This document shows positions 40,315 to 48,748 of a DNA stretch of 64,000 nucleotides, piece after piece. The DNA lies in the NCBI RefSeq assembly GCF_031177825.1, contig NZ_JAPSKE010000008.1:124001-188000 (forward strand), in the 5' to 3' direction. The stretch is from Paenibacillus sp. (lineage in GTDB: Bacteria > Bacillota > Bacilli > Paenibacillales > YIM-B00363). The notes beneath the pieces were generated by a model that did no database searches, was not told the DNA's origin, and saw only the letters and a program-made list of their open reading frames with translations. Positions within the stretch are counted from its first letter, which is position 1, and each line of letters begins with the position of its first letter. The position numbers and the translations under genes were made by a program.

Positions 40315-43300
40315 ATGTGGTTAACGGAAGAGAAGCTGGGGCGGCGCGTCGAGGAACTGAAATCCGCGATCTACCGCGAAGTGCAAGAGATCCCGTCCTT
40401 TCGATATATCGAAGGCGACTTCGACGAGATGCAGAGCGTTCCGGACGGTTGGCGGAAGCCTGAATTCGACGATTCGGGTTGGAAGCCGTTCGAGGTCGGC
40501 TCGTACTGGGGCGGATACGACAAGACGGCGTACTTCCGCGCGAAGGTGTCGATTCCCGAGGCGTGGCGCGGCAAAAAAGTAGCGCTTCGCTTCCTCGTCG
40601 GCCCGCGCGACGGCGGCGGCTCGACGGCCGAGACGCTGCTGTACGTCGACGGCAAGCCGTTGCAGGGGATCGACATCTGGCACGAAGACGCATGGCTGCC
40701 GCCGGAGTTCGCCGAGAAGGGCGAAGCGTTCATCGCGCTGAAGGCGTGGAGCAGCGTGCTAAGAGTGCCGGAGAGACGCCGCTTCAAGCTCGCGCAGCTC
40801 GTCGTCATCGACGAAGCGGCGGAGAAGCTGTATTTTATGGTCGATACGCTGCTGAAAGCGGTGAAGGAGCTGCCGGAGACGGACCTGCATCGGGGCGCGA
40901 TTCTGCAAGCGATCAATCGCGCGGTGCTGACGGTCGACTTCATGAAGCCGGGTTCGGAGGCGTATTACGCGTCGATCGCGAAGGCGCGGGAACAACTCGC
41001 GGCGGATATCGCCTCGTGGAAGCAGCCGGAGGCGCGCAAGCCGAAGGTGATCGGCTTCGGCCATTCCCACATCGACATGGCGTGGCTGTGGCGGCTCGCG
41101 CATTCGCGCGAGAAGGCGTCGCGGACGTTCTCGACCGTGCTGCATCTGATGAAGCAGTATCCGGAGTACCGGTTCCTGCATACGTCTCCGCAGTTATATA
41201 AGTACTTGAAGCAGGACTATCCGGAAATCTACGCGCAGGTGAAGGAACGGATCGCTTCGGGCGAGTGGGAAATTACCGGCGGCATGTGGATCGAGCCCGA
41301 CATGAACGTGCCGAACGGGGAGTCGCTCGTGCGGCAAATTTTGTTCGGGAAGCGGTTCATCCGGGACGAATTCAACCAGAAGACGAACGTCGTGTTTCTG
41401 CCGGACGTGTTCGGTTATAACTGGGCGCTGCCGCAGATCATTAAGCGCAGCGGCATCGATTATTTCATCACGAGCAAGATCAGCTGGAATCAATACAACC
41501 GCTTCCCGCACGACACGTTCATGTGGCGCGGCGTCGACGGCACGGAAATTATGACGCATTACATTACGACGCCGGAGGACGGGAGCGGGAAGTCCTACAC
41601 GTACAACGGCCTCGTGCGGCCGTACGAGGTCAAGGGGACGTGGGACCAGTACAAGCAGAAGAACGTCAACGAGGAGCTCGTCATGGCGTACGGCTGGGGC
41701 GACGGCGGCGGCGGCCCGACGAAGGACTTCCTGGAAGCGGCCGAGGTGCTGAAGGACGTGCCGGGGCTGCCGCGATTCGAGCTCGGCAAGCTGGAGCCGT
41801 ATCTAGAGCGCCTAGGCGAACGCGTCAAGCCGGAGGATCTGCCGGTATGGGACGGCGAGCTGTACCTCGAGTATCATCGCGGCACGTATACGTCGCAGGC
41901 GTGGCTGAAGCGCGCGAACCGTCAGGCGGAACGGCTGTACCATGCGGCCGAGTGGCTGAACGTATACGCGGACGCGCTGACGGGTTCGAACGCGTATCCG
42001 CAGGCGTCGCTGAACGAAGGCTGGGAGATGCTGCTGCTCAACCAGTTCCACGACATCCTGCCGGGATCGTCGATTCGTCAGGTGTACGAGGACGCGCGGA
42101 AGGACTTCATCGAGATCGAACGGCGCGGGACGGACGCGCTGCGCGCGGCGGAGTCGCGCATCGCTTCGCTGCTTCGCGCGGACGCGGCCGGCCTCGTCGT
42201 CTGGAACGCGCTCGGCTGGGAGCGGGGAGGCTTGCTCGAGCTCGACTGGACGCCGGAGCTGGAAGGAGCCGCGCTCGAGGGCGCGGCGGTATCGCAGCCG
42301 TCGACGCGCGACGGGCGCAAGACGGTGCTGCTGAAAGCGGCGCCGGTGCCGTCGCTCGGCTACAAGGCGATGGCGCTCGTGCCGGCGGAGACCGGCTCGG
42401 GTTCGGGGGACGGCGCGGCGGCGATCCGCGTGACGCGCGATTCGCTCGAGAACGCGTTCTATGCGATTCGCCTGAACGACCGCGGCCAGATCGCGTCGAT
42501 CTACGACAAGCGCGGCCGACGCGAGGTTATCGCCGAAGGACAGCTCGGCAACGCGCTGCAGGCGTTCGAGGACAAGCCGATCAACTTCGACGCGTGGGAC
42601 ATCGACGTGTACTACCAAGAGAAGATGACCGTCATCGACGACCTCGTCGAAGCCGTCGTCGAAGAGGAAGGACCGCTGCGGGGCACGCTGCGCCTCGTCT
42701 GGAAGTTCCTCGATTCGACGATTACGCAGCGGGTATCGCTGTACGCGGACGATCCGCGCATCGACTTCCGCACGGACATCGATTGGAACGAAAAGCAGGT
42801 GCTGCTCAAGGCCGCGTTCCCGGTCGCCGTCCGCTCCACGCGGGCGACGTACGATATCCAGTTCGGCAACATCGAACGGCCGACGCATTGGAATACGAGC
42901 TGGGACTACGCGAAGTTCGAGGTGTGCGCGCATAAGTGGGCAGACCTGTCGGAAGGCAACTACGGCGTCGCGCTGCTGAACGACGGGAAGTACGGCCATG
43001 ACACGAGAGGGAACGTCATGCGCCTCACGCTGCTCAAGTCCCCGATCGAGCCGGACGAGACGGCCGACCGCGGCCGCCACGTCTTCACGTACGCGCTGCT
43101 GCCGCATGTCGGCGGCTGGCGCGAAGCGAACGTCCCGAAGGCCGCGTACGAGCTGAACGCGCCGCTGACGGCGACGCCGATCGCCGCGCAGCCGGACGGC
43201 GAGCTTCCGGCCGTCGGCGGCTTCGCGACGCTCGAATGCGCGCACGCGATGCTCGAGACGGTGAAGAAGGCCGAGGACGACGACGCGGTCGTCGTGCGGG

Positions 43301-43479
43301 TATACGAATATATGCAGTATCGGACCGAGGACGCGGCGATCCGCTTCGACCGTCCGATCCGGAAAGCCGTAGAGTGCAACCTCGTCGAGGAAGAAGAAGG
43401 CGATGCGGACTTCGCGGGCGACCGCTTGACGTTCGGCTTGACGCCGTATGAAGTGAAGACGTTCAAAGTGTGGTTTTAA
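40315..43479 (+). CDS. alpha-mannosidase, glycoside hydrolase family 38
   Basis: A 1054-aa cytoplasmic alpha-mannosidase with no signal peptide. The N-terminal beta domain is followed by the GH38 catalytic domain (from residue ~245). GFGHSHIDMAWLWRLAHSREK supplies zinc ligands, and LPDVFGYNWALPQIIKRSG contains the expected Asp nucleophile. AYGWGDGGGGPT and LNQFHDILPGSSI carry further zinc-site residues. Large C-terminal beta-sandwich domains complete the family architecture. It would release mannose from imported oligosaccharides for the ROK kinase and SIS protein encoded upstream. Confidence 0.93.
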   Translation: MWLTEEKLGRRVEELKSAIYREVQEIPSFRYIEGDFDEMQSVPDGWRKPEFDDSGWKPFEVGSYWGGYDKTAYFRAKVSIPEAWRGKKVALRFLVGPRDGGGSTAETLLYVDGKPLQGIDIWHEDAWLPPEFAEKGEAFIALKAWSSVLRVPERRRFKLAQLVVIDEAAEKLYFMVDTLLKAVKELPETDLHRGAILQAINRAVLTVDFMKPGSEAYYASIAKAREQLAADIASWKQPEARKPKVIGFGHSHIDMAWLWRLAHSREKASRTFSTVLHLMKQYPEYRFLHTSPQLYKYLKQDYPEIYAQVKERIASGEWEITGGMWIEPDMNVPNGESLVRQILFGKRFIRDEFNQKTNVVFLPDVFGYNWALPQIIKRSGIDYFITSKISWNQYNRFPHDTFMWRGVDGTEIMTHYITTPEDGSGKSYTYNGLVRPYEVKGTWDQYKQKNVNEELVMAYGWGDGGGGPTKDFLEAAEVLKDVPGLPRFELGKLEPYLERLGERVKPEDLPVWDGELYLEYHRGTYTSQAWLKRANRQAERLYHAAEWLNVYADALTGSNAYPQASLNEGWEMLLLNQFHDILPGSSIRQVYEDARKDFIEIERRGTDALRAAESRIASLLRADAAGLVVWNALGWERGGLLELDWTPELEGAALEGAAVSQPSTRDGRKTVLLKAAPVPSLGYKAMALVPAETGSGSGDGAAAIRVTRDSLENAFYAIRLNDRGQIASIYDKRGRREVIAEGQLGNALQAFEDKPINFDAWDIDVYYQEKMTVIDDLVEAVVEEEGPLRGTLRLVWKFLDSTITQRVSLYADDPRIDFRTDIDWNEKQVLLKAAFPVAVRSTRATYDIQFGNIERPTHWNTSWDYAKFEVCAHKWADLSEGNYGVALLNDGKYGHDTRGNVMRLTLLKSPIEPDETADRGRHVFTYALLPHVGGWREANVPKAAYELNAPLTATPIAAQPDGELPAVGGFATLECAHAMLETVKKAEDDDAVVVRVYEYMQYRTEDAAIRFDRPIRKAVECNLVEEEEGDADFAGDRLTFGLTPYEVKTFKVWF

Positions 43480-43512
43480 GAGCGGTTTAAGAGCGGGAAG
43501 GAGAGGCCCACC

Positions 43513-45684
43513 ATGTTGCAACTAAGCGTTACCGGCGGAATCGTCAGCCTCGTCGACGGTTCGCGCACGATTCTTGAAAATATCGGCGTCTCGGCGCGTC
43601 TGTATGACGGCGCGGAGCCGGCGCTCGCGTTCGCGTCGCTCGAGGAGGCGCCCGAGGTTTCGGTCGCGTCGCCTCGCCTTCGCGCGGAGCGCGTGCAGCG
43701 CGCCGTGTTCGCGGACGCGGACGGCCGCGTCGAGGCGCGGCTCGAGCTCGCGGCCTGCGGGGAAGCGGCCGCGCTGTACGTCGTCGCGACGGCGGCGAAC
43801 CGCGAGCTGTTCCGCGACCGCGTGACGTTCGCCGCGGAGGGCGGCGTCTCGGTCCGCTTCGGAAGCGCTCCGGGTCTGGCGTCGCTGCTCGCGAACTACC
43901 AGCATAAAGATTGGTGGACGCGTCCGCACGTCGACCCGAACCTCTCGGCGCTGCCGCCGCGGACGCTGTCGCTCCTCTGGCGCACGAGCGACGGCGCGTA
44001 CGCGCATCTGCTGCCGACGACCGGCGACGCGTTCCGCACCGACCTGCGCGGCCTCGCGGCCGGCGGCTTCGAAGCGCGCGTCTCCGCCTTCCAGGGCGGC
44101 TTCGCGACCGTGTCGACCGCCGCGTTCGTCGTCTCGCGCGGCGCGGATCCGTACGCGCTCGTCGAAGGCAACGTCGCGCTCGGCCTCGCCGCCGCGGACG
44201 CGCTCGCGAAGCCGCGCGCCGAGAAGTCGTACCCGGAGCCGCTCGATTATCTCGGCTGGTGCAGCTGGGACGCGTTCTACCAGAAGGTCGACGCGGAGGG
44301 GCTGCTCGCCAAGACCGGCGAGCTCGCGGAAGCGGGACTGCCCGTCCGCTGGGTCATGATCGACGACGGCTGGTCCGAGATCAGCCCGGACAAGCGGCTG
44401 CGGTCGTACGACGCCGTGCGGGAGAAGTTCCCGGACGGCCTCGCTCCGGTCGTGCGCGAGATGAAGGAGCGCTTCGGCGTGCGCTGGGTCGGCGTCTGGC
44501 ATACGATCGCAGGCTATTGGGGCGGCATCGATCCGGAAGGCGAGCTGTTCGAGCGGAACCGCGCGCATCTATTCGAGACGAACGGCGGCGTGTGGGTGCC
44601 CGCGCCGGATGCGGCCGCCGCGTTCGGCTTCTGGAACGACTGGCACGGCTATCTGAAGAAGCAAGGCATCGACTTCGTCAAGGTCGACAGCCAGAGCGCG
44701 GTATTGAATTTCTTCCGCGATATGAAGCCGATCGGCGAAGCCGCGAAGGCGGCGCATACGGCGCTTGAAGCGTCGGTCGGGCTGCACTTCGGCGGCACGA
44801 TCATCAACTGCATGGGCATGGCCTCGGAAAATGTCTGGCACAGACCGATGTCCGCGGTATCCCGCAACAGCGACGACTTCGTGCCGGAGGAAGCGACGGG
44901 CTTCCGCGAGCACGCGCTGCAGAACGCGTATAACTCGTACTTCCACGGCCCGTTCTACTGGGGCGACTGGGATATGTTCTGGAGCACGAACCACGACGAC
45001 GTGCAGAACATGGCGCTGCGCGCCGTCAGCGGCGGCCCGGTATACATCAGCGATAAGCTCGGCATTACGAATCCGGATCACATCTGGCCGCTCGTCTACG
45101 GCGACGGCCGCATCATCCGGTGCGACCGGCCGGGCGTGCCGACGGAGGATTGCCTGACGCTCGATCCGGTGTCCGCCGCCGTGCCGCTGAAGCTGTGGAA
45201 CCGCGTCGGGGACAGCGGCGTCGTCGCGGCGTTCGGCTTGAGCGAGTCTACGGCCGAAGGCACCGTCGGCCCGTCCGACGTGCCGGGCCTCGATGGGGAG
45301 CGCTTCGTGCTGTACGAATACTTCTCCCGCACGGCGGTTCGCGTCGGCGGCGCCGAGCGGCTGCCGCTGCGCCTGGATAACGCGGCGACGGCGATGTACG
45401 CCGTCATACCCGAGCGCGCCGGCGTCACGCCGATCGGCCTCGTGAACAAGCTCGTGCCGACGGCGGCGGTCGAGCGAATCGTCGACGCAGGCGCGAAGAC
45501 GTCGGTGACGCTGCGCGAGGGCGGCCGCTTCGGCTTCGCCGCGTCGCAAGGCGTCGTTCGAACGAACGTGAACGGTCGCGCCGTCGAGGTGCTGGCGCAT
45601 GACGGCTGGTACGAGATCGATTGCGCAGGCGAAGCCGGCGCGGTCGTCGTCGACATCGAACTCGAAGGAGCGACGAACGCATGA
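43513..45684 (+). CDS. GH36-like alpha-galactosidase (raffinose synthase/Sip1 group)
   Basis: A 723-aa glycosidase of the Sip1/raffinose-synthase branch of GH36. After an N-terminal beta domain the barrel shows LDYLGWCSWDAFYQKV, RWVMIDDGWSEIS, IDFVKVDSQS (probable nucleophile Asp) and AVSRNSDDF, with WDMFWSTNHDD near the acid/base region. There is no signal peptide, so the substrate must be imported. It follows GH38 by 33 nt with GGGAAGGAGAGG. It most likely removes alpha-galactosyl units; other specificities within the family are possible. Confidence 0.87.
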   Translation: MLQLSVTGGIVSLVDGSRTILENIGVSARLYDGAEPALAFASLEEAPEVSVASPRLRAERVQRAVFADADGRVEARLELAACGEAAALYVVATAANRELFRDRVTFAAEGGVSVRFGSAPGLASLLANYQHKDWWTRPHVDPNLSALPPRTLSLLWRTSDGAYAHLLPTTGDAFRTDLRGLAAGGFEARVSAFQGGFATVSTAAFVVSRGADPYALVEGNVALGLAAADALAKPRAEKSYPEPLDYLGWCSWDAFYQKVDAEGLLAKTGELAEAGLPVRWVMIDDGWSEISPDKRLRSYDAVREKFPDGLAPVVREMKERFGVRWVGVWHTIAGYWGGIDPEGELFERNRAHLFETNGGVWVPAPDAAAAFGFWNDWHGYLKKQGIDFVKVDSQSAVLNFFRDMKPIGEAAKAAHTALEASVGLHFGGTIINCMGMASENVWHRPMSAVSRNSDDFVPEEATGFREHALQNAYNSYFHGPFYWGDWDMFWSTNHDDVQNMALRAVSGGPVYISDKLGITNPDHIWPLVYGDGRIIRCDRPGVPTEDCLTLDPVSAAVPLKLWNRVGDSGVVAAFGLSESTAEGTVGPSDVPGLDGERFVLYEYFSRTAVRVGGAERLPLRLDNAATAMYAVIPERAGVTPIGLVNKLVPTAAVERIVDAGAKTSVTLREGGRFGFAASQGVVRTNVNGRAVEVLAHDGWYEIDCAGEAGAVVVDIELEGATNA

Positions 45685-45806
45685 CGAGTGTGCCGCGCGC
45701 GGAATATCCGATGACGATCGCCGTGCCGTTCGCGCCGCAGAGCAAGCTGAGCGTTACTGAAACTGCCGGTCGAGAAAGTGAAAGCGATCAACGAAGGAAA
45801 TCATAA
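45681..45806 (+). pseudogene. short remnant resembling a GH2 glycosidase N-terminus
   Basis: An ATG overlapping the GH36 stop (ATGA) opens 41 codons beginning MTSVPRAEYPMTIAVPFAPQ then SKLSV. YP-x-T-I-x-VPFAP-(E/Q)-SKLS is what the first strand of GH2 sugar-binding domains looks like. After that the sequence degenerates and a second frame (LKLPVEKVKAINEG) briefly looks coding. A terminator follows. The simplest reading is a GH2 gene lost by internal deletion, leaving a translationally coupled stub. Confidence 0.45.
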
Positions 45807-45810
45807 CGAC

Positions 45811-45844
45811 AACGCGCCCGCCGGGGGTTCCCGGCGGGCGCGTT
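45811..45844 (+). terminator. long GC hairpin ending the carbohydrate operon
   Basis: AACGCGCCCGCCGGG pairs with CCCGGCGGGCGCGTT over 15 bp. The following bases are CGTTTG, so the T-tract is poor. Confidence 0.7.
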
Positions 45845-45851
45845 CGTTTGC

Positions 45852-46038
45852 GAACGGGAAAAGCTCCCGTACATTCGGTATAATCGCCCCAATTGCGGCA
45901 TGTGGACAGGAAAACCTCCTGTTCATCCACCGGAAACGTTCGGAATCGGGCGGATTTCCACCGATAAGCGGGAGCATTTCCCGTTCAGCTGCTTAAAGTA
46001 CCAGCGTCAACGGGAATAGACGGGAGGTTTTCCCTTCC
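45852..46038. repeat. cluster of four short palindromic repeats
   Basis: Four copies of an 18-nt unit with consensus CGGGAGSTTTTCCCGTTC lie in the intergenic space. Two read on the minus strand (45852-45869, 45904-45921) and two on the plus strand (45969-45986, 46021-46038). Copies 1 and 3 differ at one base. The starts are spaced 52, 65 and 52 nt. Each unit is itself a small hairpin (GGGAG...TTCCC). It resembles a REP-type intergenic repeat. Function unknown. Confidence 0.6.
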
Positions 46039-46048
46039 GTCTGGCGAC

Positions 46049-47131
46049 TTACTCCGACGCCTCGATTCGCGCGAGCTCCTTGCGTACGATCGGGGCGACC
46101 TTCGTGCCGAGCAGCTCGATCGTGCGCAGCAGCTCGCGATGCGGCACGCCGCTGACGTCGACGTGGAGAAGGAAGCGCGTGAGGCCGAGGTTTTTGCGAA
46201 GCAGCACGATCTTCTCCGCGACGTACTCCGGATCGCCGACGTAGAGCGCGCCGCGCAGGCTGCGAGCGGCGTCGAACGCGGCGCGGCCGTAGTGGCCCCA
46301 GCCCCGCTCGCGGCCGATCGCGTTCATCATCGCCTGCGTCGGCGGGAAGAACAGCTCGGCGGCTTGCTCCGCCGTGTCGGCGATGAAGCCGTGCGAATGC
46401 GTGGCGATCGGCAGCTTCGAAGGATCGTGACCGGCTTGCGCGGCGGCTTCCTTATACAGCCGCACGAGCGGCGCGAACTGCTCCGGCTGCCCGCCGATGA
46501 TCGCGAGGACGAGCGGCAGTCCGAGCATGCCGGCGCGTACGACCGACTCCGGGTTGCCGCCGCTCCCGATCCAGACCGGCAGCGGCTGCTGCACGGAGCG
46601 CGGGTAGACGCCGCGGTTTTCGATCGCCGGGCGGTGACCGCCGGGCCAGGAAACCTTCTCCGAAGCACAGATGTTCAACAGCAGCTCCAGCTTCTCCTCG
46701 AACAGCTCGTCGTAATCGTTGAGGCTGTAGCCGAACAGCGGGAACGACTCGATGAACGAGCCGCGGCCGGCCATAATTTCCGCGCGGCCGTTCGAGATGG
46801 CGTCCAGCGTGGAAAATTGCTGATAGACGCGTACCGGGTCGTCCGAGGAAAGCACCGTGACCGCGCTCGACAGCCGGATCCGGCTCGTCCGAGCCGCGCC
46901 GGCGGCCAAGATGACGGCGGGGGCGCTCGCCGAGTAATCAGGTCGGTGATGCTCGCCGATCGCATATACGTCCAGGCCGGCTTGCTCCGCGACGACGATC
47001 TCCTCGACGCCTTGGCGGATGCGCTCGGCGTGGCTGACGGGCTTGCCGTTCGCCGGGTTCGGCGTCGCCTCGAGGAAGGTGCTGATGCCGATTTCCATAT
47101 GGGGGGACAATGCGTGCGTTTGTTCGGACAT
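46049..47131 (-). CDS. LLM-class flavin-dependent oxidoreductase
   Basis: A 360-aa luciferase-like monooxygenase-fold protein (F420/FMN-dependent superfamily). Typical blocks are EQAGLDVYAIGEHHRPDYSASAPAVILAAGAART, EIMAGRGSFIESFPLFGY and VWIGSGGNPESVVRAGMLGLPLVLA. Members oxidise varied substrates with reduced flavin; this one cannot be assigned. ATG 47131 is preferred because AAGGAGG lies 11 nt upstream; an in-frame ATG at 47152 would put that site inside the gene. It stands alone, convergent with the repeat cluster. Confidence 0.87.
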   Translation of the reverse strand: MSEQTHALSPHMEIGISTFLEATPNPANGKPVSHAERIRQGVEEIVVAEQAGLDVYAIGEHHRPDYSASAPAVILAAGAARTSRIRLSSAVTVLSSDDPVRVYQQFSTLDAISNGRAEIMAGRGSFIESFPLFGYSLNDYDELFEEKLELLLNICASEKVSWPGGHRPAIENRGVYPRSVQQPLPVWIGSGGNPESVVRAGMLGLPLVLAIIGGQPEQFAPLVRLYKEAAAQAGHDPSKLPIATHSHGFIADTAEQAAELFFPPTQAMMNAIGRERGWGHYGRAAFDAARSLRGALYVGDPEYVAEKIVLLRKNLGLTRFLLHVDVSGVPHRELLRTIELLGTKVAPIVRKELARIEASE

Positions 47132-47360
47132 GTTCGAAAAATCCTCCTTCATTTCCTACGGTGTACCCCATTGTACCACGGAATGCCTCAAATTTGAAAT
47201 GTTTAGTCGCCATCGGGCCGTCGAGTCGGCTTATCCACAGGAAATCGAATTTCCGACAGCCGCGCTCGCAGCGAAGCAAGCATCGAACCGTTGGCGCAGG
47301 AGCGGCGGTCCGGCGCCATAATGTCGAACGTACATCTTACGTCGACGCGGGGAGTGCAAT

Positions 47361-47486
47361 ATGCACGTGCGGGACGGCGGCGCCTGCTTCGATGGGGAGG
47401 AGCGGCTGCTGCGGCTGAAGGGGATCGGGTACGAAGGGATCGAACGGTTGACCGCCGCGCGGCGGCATTTGCGCAGGAAAAGTTAG
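47361..47486 (+). CDS. possible 41-aa protein
   Basis: ATG 47361 has GGGGAGTG about 8 nt upstream and opens 41 codons, MHVRDGGACFDGEERLLRL then KGIGYEGIERLTAARRHLRRKS. The composition looks protein-like (helix-forming and basic at the end). However, no family is recognised and a G+C-rich frame this short can arise by chance. It ends overlapping the stop of the convergent small gene. Confidence 0.3.
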   Translation: MHVRDGGACFDGEERLLRLKGIGYEGIERLTAARRHLRRKS

Positions 47487-47671
47487 ACGTGGTATTTGCC
47501 GGTCGGCTCGTTCAGCACCCACTCGAGCAGCAGGATCGAATCCTCCAGGCGTTCGAGCTGCGCAGTCAGGGAGGCGTCCTTCGCCGCGTCGCCTTCGAGA
47601 CGCGATTCGAGCGTTCGCTTCTGCATCGCGAGTTCGTTCAGCTTTCGCTTAATTTGTTGTTCGGTGCGCAT
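47483..47671 (-). CDS. small coiled-coil protein (62 aa)
   Basis: A 62-aa soluble protein, almost entirely heptad-like: EQQIKRKLNELAMQKRTLE followed by LTAQLERLEDSILLLEWVLNEPTGKYHV. GAAGGAGAAG lies 7 nt upstream of its ATG. I know no function. The conserved-looking end (LEWVLNEPTGKYHV) and the good ribosome binding site argue that it is real. It is divergent from the nucleoside hydrolase gene. Confidence 0.65.
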   Translation of the reverse strand: MRTEQQIKRKLNELAMQKRTLESRLEGDAAKDASLTAQLERLEDSILLLEWVLNEPTGKYHV

Positions 47672-47739
47672 GCGGTTCGCTTCTCCTTCGGTTCCGTTTC
47701 CTGTATCATAGCATCATCGGAACGGAAGGAGAAACGAAC

Positions 47740-48687
47740 ATGAACAAGAAGCTCGTATACATGAACCACGACGGGGGCGTCGACGATCTCGTGTCGCTCG
47801 CCGCCGTCCTGCTGATGAAAGACGCGGAGCTGCTCGGCGTCGGCGTCATTCCCGGCGACTGCTACCTGGAACCGGCGGTCAGCGCATCGCGGAAAATCAT
47901 CGACGTCTTCGGCGGCGGCGCGAACGTGGAAGTAGCCGCTTCGGACTCGCGGGCGAAAAACCCGTTCCCGAAGGAGTGGCGCATGCACGCGTATTTCGTG
48001 GACGCGCTGCCGATGCTGAACGAGAAGGACGAGCCCTCGGCGCCGTTAGCCGAAGAACCCGCGCATCTTCATCTCGCGAGGAAGCTCAGGGAGGCGGACC
48101 GGAAGGTCACGCTGCTGTTCACGGGTCCGCTCACGGATTTGTCGCGCGCGCTGCTCGCCGCGCCCGACATCGTAGAAAACATCGAATCGCTCGTCTGGAT
48201 GGGCGGGTCGTTCAAGGGGACGGGCAACATTATCGAGCCGGAGCATGACGGCACGGCGGAATGGAACGCCTTCTGGGACCCCGAAGCGGCGGCCGACGTC
48301 TGGCGCTCGAGCATCGACATTATCGCGTACCCGCTGCTCGCGACCGATCAGGTGCCTTGGACGGTCGCGCGCCGCAACGCTTGGGCTCGGGAGCGCCGGC
48401 ATCCGGCGCTCGACTTCGCGGTGCAATGCTACGCGATGTGCCCGCCGCTCGTCCATGTGCACGCGAACGACACGTATTTTCTATGGGATTTGCTGACGAC
48501 GTCCCACCTCGGCGGCGCGCCGATCGCGACGCTGCGGGAGGTCGCCTGCCGGGTGCACGCCGCCGGTCCGAGCCAGGGACGCATCGAAGAGGCGGAGGGG
48601 GGCAGAACGATTCGCATCGCGGAGAAGATCGATACCGAAGCGTTCTTCGAGTATATGACGTCGCTCTTTAAGACGTATAAGGGGTAA
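47740..48687 (+). CDS. inosine/uridine-preferring nucleoside hydrolase family protein
   Basis: A 315-aa IUNH-family hydrolase that would cleave the N-glycosidic bond of nucleosides to ribose and base. The calcium-binding N-terminal motif reads NHDGGVDDLVSL (D-x3-DD retained; the usual DTDPG is altered to NHDGG). LLFTGPLTDLSRAL and EWNAFWDPEAA provide further active-site residues. Purine/pyrimidine specificity cannot be judged. GGAAGGAGAAA precedes the ATG, and a bidirectional terminator follows. Confidence 0.86.
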   Translation: MNKKLVYMNHDGGVDDLVSLAAVLLMKDAELLGVGVIPGDCYLEPAVSASRKIIDVFGGGANVEVAASDSRAKNPFPKEWRMHAYFVDALPMLNEKDEPSAPLAEEPAHLHLARKLREADRKVTLLFTGPLTDLSRALLAAPDIVENIESLVWMGGSFKGTGNIIEPEHDGTAEWNAFWDPEAAADVWRSSIDIIAYPLLATDQVPWTVARRNAWARERRHPALDFAVQCYAMCPPLVHVHANDTYFLWDLLTTSHLGGAPIATLREVACRVHAAGPSQGRIEEAEGGRTIRIAEKIDTEAFFEYMTSLFKTYKG

Positions 48688-48696
48688 CGAAGAAGA

Positions 48697-48730
48697 AAGA
48701 GGCTGTCCCGATTCGCGGGACAGCCTCTTC
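48697..48730. terminator. bidirectional terminator
   Basis: AAGAGGCTGTCCC pairs with GGGACAGCCTCTT around GATTCGC, flanked by A's on the left and T-rich sequence on the right. It serves the convergent nucleoside hydrolase and AraC genes. Confidence 0.85.
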
Positions 48731-48748
48731 TATGCAATGCGCCTCCGT

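Noticed and set aside
41812..43521. A 569-codon minus-strand frame through the alpha-mannosidase gene
   Set aside because: Same reasoning: antisense to a complete GH38 enzyme, Arg-rich and low in complexity.
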